A stretch of DNA of 21,551 nt from Isotricha intestinalis. Lineage: Eukaryota > Ciliophora > Litostomatea > Vestibuliferida > Isotrichidae. Location of the stretch: NCBI GenBank assembly GCA_023807065.1, contig JAJJLU010003983.1, forward strand, positions 1-21,551, given 5' to 3'. The first letter of the stretch is position 1; the number at the start of each line of letters is the position of its first letter. This document shows positions 8,963 to 17,725 of the stretch, piece after piece. The notes beneath the pieces were generated by a model that was given only the letters and a program-made list of their open reading frames with translations, made no database searches and was not told the origin of the DNA. The position numbers were made by a program, and so were the translations under genes.

Positions 8963-10488
8963 TTATACATTTTTCTTTTTTTTATGATTTAATCTAAATC
9001 TTTCAAGAGATTCATCAGAATCAATATAATTTCCAGCATAAGCAAATAAAGTATCATCAGGAATAGATTGTAAAGTTACATGATTATCTTGAGGATAAGC
9101 AGCTCTTACACTTAATTGTTCAAATACTAAGCTATATTTATCATTTGTTCCTGTTGAATTTGATATGTTATTTGAATTTTTGAAATTTTTTTTTTCATTA
9201 TAAGTACTATTCATATCAAGTTTTAAATTATTATGAGAATTATTTTTATTATTTTTAGAATTATATGGTTCAACAAAATTATTTTTATTGTTTTCTTTAT
9301 CTTTTTCTTCAAATAAAATAAAATTATTAGGATTTGTATTTCTATTTGATGATGAATCTGAATTTGATTGAATATTTTTATTGTATATTATATTAAATTT
9401 ATTTCTTGCATTTTTTGCTGAAATCGCAGAAATTTCATTTGGTGGAATTACACTATTAAAACTATTAATTAAAAATTGCTCATTTGATTCAATTGGTACA
9501 GTATTAATATTATTTGAAATTCTTCCTGCTAAAATTCCTTCTGATGATATATTTCTATTTTTTTCTGTTTGAGGAATTCTATATTGATTATAATGAAAAG
9601 TTAATTTTGGATTTAAATCACTAAAGTTATTTGAATAAAATATTCTGCTATCATTTTTACTTAAATATTTATTTGAATTTGATAAAGGAGAAACCTGAGT
9701 TTTTGTTAATGCATTATAAAATGAAGAATTTCCTGAGTTAAATAAAGATTTTTCATTATTTAATTTTTTAAGATTAAAAGGGATTGAATTATTATCATAA
9801 TTATAATTAATATTATTATAATAATTATTATTTGAATAATTTATATTAATTGAACTATTACTTTTATTAAATTCATTTGTTATACAATTCCTTTTTAGTC
9901 TATTCAATAAATTAATTTTATTATTTAAAAGAAAAGAGCCATCATTATAAAAATAATAATTTCCTTTATTTATTTTTGGTTGAAAAGGACAATCTTCATG
10001 TTCTTTTAATTGATATAATAATTTTAAAGCAGATAAATAGCTTTGTTTATATCTTGCATCTTCATATAATCTATTAAAAGCATCATAAGGATTAATAAAA
10101 TATAATTGATTATTATGCTTATTTTTTTTCTTTGGTTTTCTTGATATTTTCATTTTATAAATGATGGAATTCCATTTGTAAAAATAATTAAATAATTTAT
10201 ATCTTGAAAATCTTAAATATTTTACTAATAATCCTCTTAATTGGCTTCTTATTTTTTTGTCATCATTATAAATATATTTATCAAAAATTGAACATGATAA
10301 TACTAAAAAGAGGTTAAAATTAAATTTTTACCACTTGGATTTGTATGTGACATAACTTTCCCTAAAGTTTCTTGTAAAGTTTTTATTTCCTTATTTGATT
10401 TATTGTATGTAGATAATAAAAAGGTTCGACTATTTATAATACCGTTGTTTTTTAAGAAATTTGAAAAAGAATTTAAATAATTTTTCAT
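8963..10488 (-). CDS. Asn-rich 498-aa protein with RLYEDA...FQPKIN motif, two exons
   Basis: Exon 1 is 10488-10332 and exon 2 is 10302-8963, joined across a 29-nt GTAA...TAG intron in phase 1. Splicing keeps one frame through both parts and gives 498 residues. The ATG at 10488 has an in-frame TAA directly upstream. Residues 60-100 hold a basic, aromatic segment (LVKYLRFSRYKLFNYFYKW). Residues 130-135 are RLYEDA and 157-164 CPFQPKIN. Such RLYxDA...FxPxIN pairs are, from general knowledge, frequent in uncharacterised ciliate and other protist proteins, several of them ciliary. Residues 180-440 are Asn/Ser-rich low complexity. The last 60 residues look conserved again (FAYAGNYIDSDESLERF). No catalytic motif is visible. 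Function is unknown; a cytoskeletal or ciliary role is a guess. The final 61 codons are repeated at 4918-5103. Confidence 0.8.
10303..10331 (-). other. Intron, 29 nt
   Basis: On the minus strand it starts GTAAAA and ends TTTTTAG. Exon 1 ends after one base of a codon (phase 1), and removal joins residue 52 (Ser) to Val-Leu-Ser-Cys in the frame that runs on to the long exon. Without removal the exon 1 frame ends at a TAG inside the intron. Confidence 0.8.
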
Positions 10489-11458
10489 TTATTTATATAT
10501 TGATTAATAAATATTTTTTAATTAAAATATTTATATGAATATTATTGATATTAAATCATATTTTTCTATTTTTGATACTCGGTTTTAAAATTTTTGAATT
10601 TTAAGCTTTTATGTTCAGGAGTAATATTTAAACTAGAATAATGATGAAATAAATAAAAAACAAATGATTAATATAATATTAAATAATTCATAATTAAATT
10701 TATTAATTCAAAGCATAAAAGTTTTTCAAATATTTTTTTTTTATTTTCTAAAGTTTTTTCTCAAAATCAATTTAAATAATCCATTAGTTCTTTAAAATTA
10801 AAAATATTAAGATAGAGTTATAAACACATCCATTTTCTTTTGAAAGAAAATGATTTGTTTCAAATACTTTATTAATTAACAATTATAATCATTTACAATT
10901 ATTTAAAAAATATTTTTTTAAAATTTAAACTGCTATTTATTATTATATTTCTTCTATTTTATAATAAAATTTAAAAATATAAACAAGAGTTATTTTTGTA
11001 AAAAATATTACAGAAAAAAATAAACAAGAGAAATAGAATAGTGGAAATATAAGTTTATTTAGAATATTACCAGTAGATGTCCTAATTTATAGAACAAACA
11101 ATATATATATATAGAGTATATTTGTGTCAAATACGTGAGATTTTTGTTGATGGGGATAATCAAAAATTATTCAAAGATTAATCAAGACATTCCTTTAGAT
11201 TTGGGTTTGGTTTAATTTTGTTAATTTTTGAAAAGATCCCTTTGATTTTTTAAAGTTTATTGATTTAATAGATAGTTTTCTTTACTTTAAAATTATATTG
11301 TCTTGAATTGTAAAATAATTTTTTTATGCTGATATATATAAATTTGAAATTTTTAGATTAAGTTTAATTTTAGGAAATGAAATAAAGAATAAAATTGATT
11401 TTTTCTTTATCTTTTAAATATTCTTTTTATATTAGAAAAACAATTATTTTTTAAAAAT
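10489..11458. other. Non-coding gap between divergent genes
   Basis: This gap lies between the 5' ends of the minus-strand 498-aa gene and the plus-strand 288-aa gene, so it should hold both promoters. It includes a short AT dinucleotide run near 11101-11112 and a slightly less AT-rich patch at about 11060-11260 with a 25-codon plus-strand open stretch that has no ATG. Nothing else can be supported. Confidence 0.4.
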
Positions 11459-12325
11459 ATGAAAAATCAAATAAGAACTGTTAAAAATACTTTAAATGAT
11501 TATCAAAATTCTTATTCAAACAGAAATAAACCAATATTATTTTTAGATGAATTAAATGATGAAAGAAGGCAAAATCTTGTAAATTTAATCAAAAAAAATC
11601 CAAAATATCAAGATCTTTATTATATGATAGATAGGAAAAATTATTTTTCTCGAGATAATCATATAAAATTAGTCCAAAAAGTTTTTTCTGAAAGAGTAAT
11701 AAATTCTTTTAAAGATGATATTAATTCTTTTAAAGAAAATATGAAAATAATAAAAAAAGAGGAAAAAATGAATAATATATATAAAGAAATTGATTCATTA
11801 CAAAGAAATTCAAGTTTTGAATATAATGTTCCTGTTTATAATAAACAAAATATAATTGATTCACTTAATATAAAACCATATTATGGGATTCCAATTAAAA
11901 CATATTTAAATTTTTATGATATTCAAAATAAAAACAAAAATTCTAATGATTTATTGAATGTATTAAAAATGAATTTAAAAAAGAATTTAAAAAAAAATTC
12001 ATCTAAATTATCAACTAATAAATATAATTACCATATGTCAGAAAAAGGAATTAAAAGATGGGTAAAACAAGAAAAAAAAAATTTGAATGATCCTTTTTTA
12101 AAAGCTAATAATAGAAAATCTTCTAATTATATATTATATTCTAGGAATACAGGATTAAAAAGTAATAATACAATATCAATTAAAACAAATATTAAACCTT
12201 GTTATTCTAATGATTTCTTTGAATTACATTTAGAAAATTTTGAAAATAATTTAAATAAAATTGGAAAAACAAATTTATTAACTGAAACGGGGAAAAAAAA
12301 AAGAAAAAGACTATTAACTCCTTAA
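11459..12325 (+). CDS. Hypothetical basic 288-aa protein
   Basis: This is a single uninterrupted frame from ATG to TAA. The protein is Lys/Asn-rich throughout. The first half contains a charged helical region (about residues 30-115) with phrases such as DELNDERRQNLVNLIKK and a Lys/Glu-rich stretch of coiled-coil character. A central, more hydrophobic segment includes IKPYYGIPIKTYLNFYDI. The second half has a conserved-looking MSEKGIKRWVKQEKK and ends with a basic tail (GKKKRKRLLTP) that could be a nuclear localisation signal. There is no signal peptide, membrane segment or catalytic motif. I do not recognise the family. The long open frame in such AT-rich DNA, with codon use like the kinase gene, is the main evidence that it is real. 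Confidence 0.75.
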   Translation: MKNQIRTVKNTLNDYQNSYSNRNKPILFLDELNDERRQNLVNLIKKNPKYQDLYYMIDRKNYFSRDNHIKLVQKVFSERVINSFKDDINSFKENMKIIKKEEKMNNIYKEIDSLQRNSSFEYNVPVYNKQNIIDSLNIKPYYGIPIKTYLNFYDIQNKNKNSNDLLNVLKMNLKKNLKKNSSKLSTNKYNYHMSEKGIKRWVKQEKKNLNDPFLKANNRKSSNYILYSRNTGLKSNNTISIKTNIKPCYSNDFFELHLENFENNLNKIGKTNLLTETGKKKRKRLLTP

Positions 12326-13257
12326 TTTAAAATATTTTCATATTATAAATAATTTTAATTATAATATTTTTATTGGATTAAATTTAAAAAGAGAATAATA
12401 TAAATAAAATAAATTAAAATGAAGTCTTAACCTATATTTTACCTATATCATTGAATTGTAATTTAATTTTAAATTCGATTTAATAACGTTCAAGATAATT
12501 TTTTTATGAAATCTTTTTAAAATGAAGGAATAGTCACCTTTTGAAAATATAAAAAAATTAAGATTTTATTGAATCAACAATCAAGAAATAATATAAATAA
12601 ATCATCCATATATAATGATTAAGATATTTATTTTAAAACCATGAAATTTAAAGAAAAAATATTATTTTTATTTGATAAAGAAAAAAAAAGTATTACTATA
12701 AATTTTAATTGATTTAATCACGGATTTGAAGGGTTCCAATTTGATTTCAAATTTCAAATGATAGTTATTAAAAATATATCTAATAATGAAAATTAAAAAG
12801 ATACTTGAAATAAATGTCTATAAATAATTTAAAAGCTAATTTATTAATTAATAAAAAAAATATAAAACAAATTCTGGAAAATTGATATTTATCAATACAA
12901 GAAAGAAAAAAAATGCTTATAATAAACATAAATAAAATAGTAAAAGACACTCATTCTCAAATGAAAAAAATAACAATAATACTTTAAATATATTGAAAGG
13001 AATAAAACAAATTGCCAAAAAAATTAAATTATTTAAAAAAATATAAAAAATTAAAAATAATCCTAATAATTATACTTTGTATGGACAATTTTATTTATAG
13101 AAATTATATTTCTTCTTTAACTGTTTTTTATATCAGAGAAGCAAATTTAAATCAAATTTTTACTCATATATATGTTTTTTATTTATCTAAGAAAGACTTT
13201 TTTATATATAAGTTATATTTAGATTAATATATTGTAAGATTATAAATAAATTATATA
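12326..13257. other. Non-coding gap between converging genes
   Basis: This lies between the 3' end of the plus-strand 288-aa gene and the 3' end of the minus-strand 147-aa gene. It is AT-rich spacer. A stretch at 13012-13227 is open but begins at TTG and has the composition of spacer; its first ATG is at 13081, giving only 48 codons. I do not call it a gene. Confidence 0.4.
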
Positions 13258-13701
13258 TTAATTTTTATTAGATTTATTTTTATTTTTTTTTTTTTCTTCT
13301 ACATTCTTACTTTTTAAATTTCTTGTTATTATATTATCTATATTTGGTTCTAAAAGTTCTAAACTTTCATATATTTTAATATATCTATCAGTGGGTTTAA
13401 AAATTAATCGTTTTTGATTATTTTCATTAAAAACAATTAAGGATTGTCTTGAAATCGGATCATTTCTATCATAACATAAGCATTTATAATTATTTATTAA
13501 TTTCATACTTTTCCCATTTTTTTTAAATTTTTTTATTGTCATTTTGGGAAAAAGATTTTTATCAAATCCTTTTGGAACTTCAAATAATATATATTCACAA
13601 TCTTTATGCATTAATTTGTCAATATCAACCAATGGTTTTTTTTCTATTATATTTATATGATTATTAGGTAAAGAATATTTTTTCTCTGAATTATTTGCCA
13701 T
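13258..13701 (-). CDS. 147-aa basic protein, possible RNA polymerase I RPA34-like subunit
   Basis: This is a single frame on the minus strand from ATG 13701 to TAA. Residues 35-45 (CEYILFEVPKGFD) begin a compact beta-rich domain that runs to about residue 116. The sequence shows alternating hydrophobic strands (KMTIKKF, MKLINNYKCLCYD, QSLIVFNENNQKRLIFKP, RYIKIYESLEL). The last 25 residues are a Lys/Asn tail. The A34.5/PAF49 subunit of RNA polymerase I typically opens its dimerisation domain with a phrase like 'LWLIQAPKDF', followed by small strands and a very basic C-terminal tail; order and size fit here. This is a remote resemblance recalled from the family, not a proven match. Any small beta-barrel protein with a basic tail is the alternative. 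The gene is divergent from the coiled-coil gene at 13890, sharing a gap of about 190 bp. Confidence 0.6.
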   Translation of the reverse strand: MANNSEKKYSLPNNHINIIEKKPLVDIDKLMHKDCEYILFEVPKGFDKNLFPKMTIKKFKKNGKSMKLINNYKCLCYDRNDPISRQSLIVFNENNQKRLIFKPTDRYIKIYESLELLEPNIDNIITRNLKSKNVEEKKKNKNKSNKN

Positions 13702-13889
13702 TGATATATAATATTGTTTTTAGATAATAAATTAAATCATTTAAAAAGCAATTATATAGGATAAATTAAACATTAAAAAATTTATAATTATTTCATGATT
13801 GAGACTAATTATTAATTAATATTATTTATTCAGAAATAAAAATAAATATAAATCAATATCAAAATAAATAAATTAATTTGGGAAAACAA
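13702..13889. promoter_or_regulatory. Probable shared promoter region of two divergent genes
   Basis: Only 188 bp separate the start codons of the minus-strand 147-aa gene and the plus-strand 424-aa gene, so both should be driven from this interval. It is AT-rich with no motif that I can name. Confidence 0.4.
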
Positions 13890-15164
13890 ATGATAGAAAA
13901 CTTGAAAAGTATTGAAACATCATATACAAAAAAATCAAGCTTTTATAAGTTAAAAAAGAATATAAATTATTATGATGAAATAAGTTTTGAATTGGATAGA
14001 ATATCAAATATAATTAATTTAAAATTAGATTTAACGGATATTTCATTAATTATTGAAATCATAAATAAAATCAAAAATTTAATAAAAGACTTTTATAATA
14101 ACCAAGAAAAAAAAATTTTAGAAAAATATGAACCTATATTACTTAAAAGTGAAAATAAAATAAGAGAAATAATTAAAAATGAATTTATTTTAAAAAATCA
14201 TAATATACTTTTAGAAAATAAAATCAAAGCTTTACAAATGAAACAACAAGAATATGAAAAATTAAAAAAATTAACAAATGTAATTTATGAAAATGGAGAA
14301 TTTATTTTTACAGATAGAAAAGAAAATGAAATTTTAATTTTAAAAGCAGAAAATTCAAATTTAAAAAAAGAGGTTTTAAAATATGAAAAAGATAATAAAA
14401 ATCAAATGAATAAAATATTAGAGTTAGAAAATTCAAAAACAAAATTAGAAAATAAAATAAAATCAATGACAAAAAATAAAATATCAAATCCTATACATTC
14501 ATATTCAAATTCTCGTTATCATGCTTATTTATATGATATGAATTATTCTAATAATGTATCAAATATTATATTAAATAAAAATAAAAAATTAGAATATTTA
14601 TCAACAAGTTTAAACAATTCAAAATCTAATATTTTTCAATCAACTTTTTCTGAAAATAAAAGTCCTAAAAAACTTACTTTAACTATTTCATATTTTCCAA
14701 CTTCCCAAAATGAGCTTTGTTTTAGTGATCGACAAAAAAGATTTAATTCTGAATTTTCTTCTATTGATTATGATAATTTTAATTATAATGAATTTAGTTT
14801 AAAAAATAGAGTTTCACCGATTAGAAGAGCAGTTGAAAATTTTAGTAATAAAAATAAAAGGATAAATTCTGATTTAAATTTTTCTCCTAATTTTTCTAGA
14901 AAAAAATCTTCAAAGAAAATTAATAGAAATAAAGTTCAAAATATTTACGTTAATAATAGTTCTTTAGTAAATAATTTTTTAATATATAAAAATGCAAATA
15001 ATAATATAAATAATAATAATATTAATTTCAATATTAAGGAAAAAGCAGGGTTTAACAGAAATAATAGTAAAACCATTTTTAATAAAAATGTTGAATCTAA
15101 AATTTCAAAAAAAAATTCAAATAGAGAATCACTTAAACTACCTCATAAAAAAATTAAAAAATAA
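13890..15164 (+). CDS. 424-aa protein with N-terminal coiled coil and Asn-rich tail
   Basis: The start is the ATG at 13890; the frame is open only a few codons further upstream, to a TAA at 13869, with no other ATG. Residues 40-70 are hydrophobic/helical. Residues 70-195 form a coiled coil with a clear heptad feel (EKYEPILLKSENKIREII, LENKIKALQMKQQEYEKLKK). A distinct phrase, YENGEF, lies at 133-138, followed by DRKENEI at 142-148. I recall similar 'YENGKF...DRK.NEI' phrases in uncharacterised ciliate coiled-coil proteins, which suggests a conserved family without a named function. Residues 200-424 are Asn/Ser/Lys-rich low complexity with several Ser-Pro sites. A structural role, for example at cortex or basal bodies, is a guess. 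Confidence 0.75.
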   Translation: MIENLKSIETSYTKKSSFYKLKKNINYYDEISFELDRISNIINLKLDLTDISLIIEIINKIKNLIKDFYNNQEKKILEKYEPILLKSENKIREIIKNEFILKNHNILLENKIKALQMKQQEYEKLKKLTNVIYENGEFIFTDRKENEILILKAENSNLKKEVLKYEKDNKNQMNKILELENSKTKLENKIKSMTKNKISNPIHSYSNSRYHAYLYDMNYSNNVSNIILNKNKKLEYLSTSLNNSKSNIFQSTFSENKSPKKLTLTISYFPTSQNELCFSDRQKRFNSEFSSIDYDNFNYNEFSLKNRVSPIRRAVENFSNKNKRINSDLNFSPNFSRKKSSKKINRNKVQNIYVNNSSLVNNFLIYKNANNNINNNNINFNIKEKAGFNRNNSKTIFNKNVESKISKKNSNRESLKLPHKKIKK

Positions 15165-15653
15165 TATCTCAGGTTATATAAATATATTTAAATTATAAAG
15201 TTAAATTAATAAAAAATCAAATTTTTTAAGTTTTTAAATCAGGTTTAAAAAATAAAATTAAATATTTCTTTTTTATTGATGATAAAAATAATTAACTATT
15301 TTATTAATCTATATTTTTATAAATAAAAGATAAATATTCATAAAAATCATTACAAAATCAACTATATTATTTTATTTTAATTGTAACTGTATTATAATTT
15401 AAATATAAATAATTTTATTTTCTTTATCATATCCCTTTTATTTGAATTATTTTATTTAAAACTTCTAATTTTTCATTTGTTTCAATATAATTTAAAAGTC
15501 ATAACCGAAAGATTCAAATTTAAAAAATAAAAATGGTTTAAATATATATATTGAAAATATAAAAAAATATGTTTTTTCTAATTGATAATTGTCATTTATT
15601 TATTAAAAAATAAAATAGAATAAATTAAATTTTAATTTAAAAAAAAATTAAAA
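15165..15653. other. Non-coding gap before the kinase gene
   Basis: AT-rich spacer between two plus-strand genes, about 490 bp, that should contain the kinase promoter. No open frame, RNA gene or recognisable motif is visible. Confidence 0.4.
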
Positions 15654-17624
15654 ATGGGTCAAAAATTGACAACAAATAAATATAAGGTACCAAAAGGAGA
15701 AGAAGGTAAAAAAACCAATATATAATAAAAAAAAACCTTGATTAAAATAGTCTCTCGTTCTTCTTTCGAATTTCAAAATATAATTGGAAAAGGAGGATTT
15801 GGAAAAGTATGGAAAGTTCTTGAAAAAAAAACAAACAAATTTTATGCTTTAAAAGAAATGTCAAAATTAAAAATAATGGATAAAAAAAGTGAAAAATCTA
15901 TAAAATATGAAAGAGAACTTCTTTCTCATTTAAAAAATCCTTTTATAGTAAATATGTATTATGCTTTTCAAGATTATGATAATTTATATTTAGTTATGGA
16001 TTTATTATCAGGAGGAGATTTAAGATATCATATTTGTCGCCATACAAAATTTTCAGAAGAAGAAACTAAATTTTTCATATGTAATATTATTTTAGGTTTA
16101 GAATATATTCATAATAAAAGAGTAATTCATAGAGATATTAAACCAGAAAATTTAGTATTAGACAATAATGGTTATATTAGAATTACTGATTTTGGGATAT
16201 CTAAAATTTTTTCAAATAATAATAATAAAGAAACCAGTGGAACTCCAGGGTATATGTCACCTGAAGTAATGCAAGGAAAAAAACATAATAAAGCTGTTGA
16301 TTATTTTGCTTTAGGAGTTATTGGTTATGAATGTATGATGGGCAAAAGACCTTATATAGGAAAAAATAGAAAAGAAATTAAAGAACAAATGATAATGAAA
16401 CAAATAATTATTAAAAATGAAGATATTCCTTATGGATGGAGTCAAGAATCTAAAGATTTTATAAATAAATTATTAATTAGGAAACCTGAGAAAAGATTAG
16501 GTTATGGAAAAATTATAGAAGTTAAAAATGATAATTGGATTAAATTTTATCCTTGGGAAAAATTAAAATCTAAAAAAATTATTGCCCCTTTCATTCCTGA
16601 AAATAAAGATAATTATGATAAAAGATATTGTAATAGTATTGAAAAAATTGGAATTAAAACTAAACAAAGATATGAAGATTATATGAAAAGTCAAAGTTAT
16701 CAAAATGTTTTTGCTAATTTTACTTATTATCCTATGTTAGATGATAATGAAAATAGTAATAATAATAATAATAATATATGTTATAAGAAGTTTAATTATA
16801 AAATGAAAAATCAAAATAATGATGAAAGATATAAGAATAATAATACTATAATGAAAAAAAGATGTCATAGTGCTTCAATTGGAGGAATTAAAATTAATTA
16901 TAATTCAAATAATGATTATTCAAAGAATAAGTTCAGTAAATTAAATTATGAAAACTCAGAAAAAGATTTAAAAAGAATTGAACTGCTAATTAAACCTAAT
17001 AAATTATATAAAACAAAATCTTTTAATAAAACCAATGATAATAATAATAAAGTAATTAAAAATTCTTCCTTAATAAGAAAGCATCTTTCTTTTCATACAA
17101 ATAAAACAAAAAATAATTCATTAAGTAAAGAAAATAAAAATTCATTCACAAATATAAAAATACATAATGAACAAAAATCCTCAAGTAATCCTTTTTTAAA
17201 TTATCAAAATTTAAAAAAATTAAATTTAATAGATAATGCATTAAATAATTTAAGAGAGAACTCTGCATATTCTCAAACATTAAGACATATAAGAAATCAT
17301 TCATCTCAAAATAACCAAAGTAAATCAAAAGGAAATTTTTCAATAAGTAAAATATCTATAAATACAAAGAATTATTCTCAAGGAAAAAATGATAAATATC
17401 CAAGAGAAAATTCAAATAGGAAAAATGGTATTATTGGTTTGGAAATAAAAAGAATAAAAAATATTTCTAAAAAAAAAACAAATAGTACTAGAAAAAAAAA
17501 ATATTTAACTGATTCAAATTCTGTTAATATATTTAAAGTTAGTAGTAATTCTCATAATTCTACAGGAAGTAATTCTTCTTGTACTAATAATTATAATTTA
17601 AAAAATAAGACAATAAGTCCTTGA
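15654..17624 (+). CDS. STK32/YANK-like serine/threonine kinase, putatively N-myristoylated, two exons
   Basis: Exon 1 is 15654-15705 and exon 2 is 15751-17624, giving 641 residues. Exon 1 encodes Met-Gly-Gln-Lys..., a likely N-myristoylation site as in animal STK32 kinases, so membrane attachment is plausible. All kinase elements are present: glycine loop GKGGFG (30-35), Lys52 in YALK, Glu71 in helix C, HRD at 144-146 with Lys148 and Asn151, DFG at 164-166 and SPE at 187-189. The phrase LVMDLLSGGDLRYHI is characteristic of the STK32 branch of the AGC group. The domain covers about 23-283. A short conserved extension follows, then an Asn/Ser/Lys-rich tail to 641 with many Ser/Thr sites. The stop is TGA. 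The kinase should be active. Substrates are unknown, and a cAMP- or lipid-dependent relative remains a less likely alternative. Confidence 0.93.
15706..15750 (+). other. Intron, 45 nt
   Basis: It starts GTAAAA and ends AAAATAG, in phase 1, and contains in-frame TAA codons. Removal joins the Met-Gly exon to Val-Ser-Arg-Ser-Ser-Phe-Glu just before the kinase glycine loop, at the spacing seen in STK32 proteins. Starting at the upstream GT near 15687 would bring in a stop, so this donor is preferred. Confidence 0.85.
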
Positions 17625-17725
17625 ACTTATTATAAATTTTTTTGTATAAAATATTAAATTTAATTTACTTCAAATTTAAAATAATGAATTATTATTTTTT
17701 TTATATTTAAAAAAAGAAAAAAAAG
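17625..17725. other. Short intergenic spacer
   Basis: Only 101 bp separate the TGA of the kinase gene from the ATG of the HOOK-like gene, so the terminator of one and the promoter of the other must be packed here. The dense spacing is in keeping with a ciliate macronuclear genome. Confidence 0.4.

Larger units (their letters stand above)
5103..9147. repeat. 4045-bp tandem duplication, copy 2
   Basis: This is the second unit of the direct tandem repeat and starts immediately after copy 1. Its right end continues without a break into the rest of the 498-aa gene, so this end of the array is probably the ancestral arrangement at that gene. Its left end abuts the truncated fragment of the same gene. 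I found no base difference from copy 1 in any part I compared. Confidence 0.95.

Noticed and set aside
9381..9572. Plus-strand open stretch of 63 codons
   Set aside because: It lies wholly inside the well-supported minus-strand 498-aa gene, starts at a non-ATG triplet and has no independent support.
13012..13227. Plus-strand open stretch of 71 codons in the gap
   Set aside because: It begins at TTG. The first ATG (13081) leaves 48 codons with spacer-like composition and no recognisable feature.
17146..17343. Minus-strand open stretch inside the kinase tail
   Set aside because: It is the antisense shadow of the low-complexity, Asn/Ser-rich tail of the kinase.
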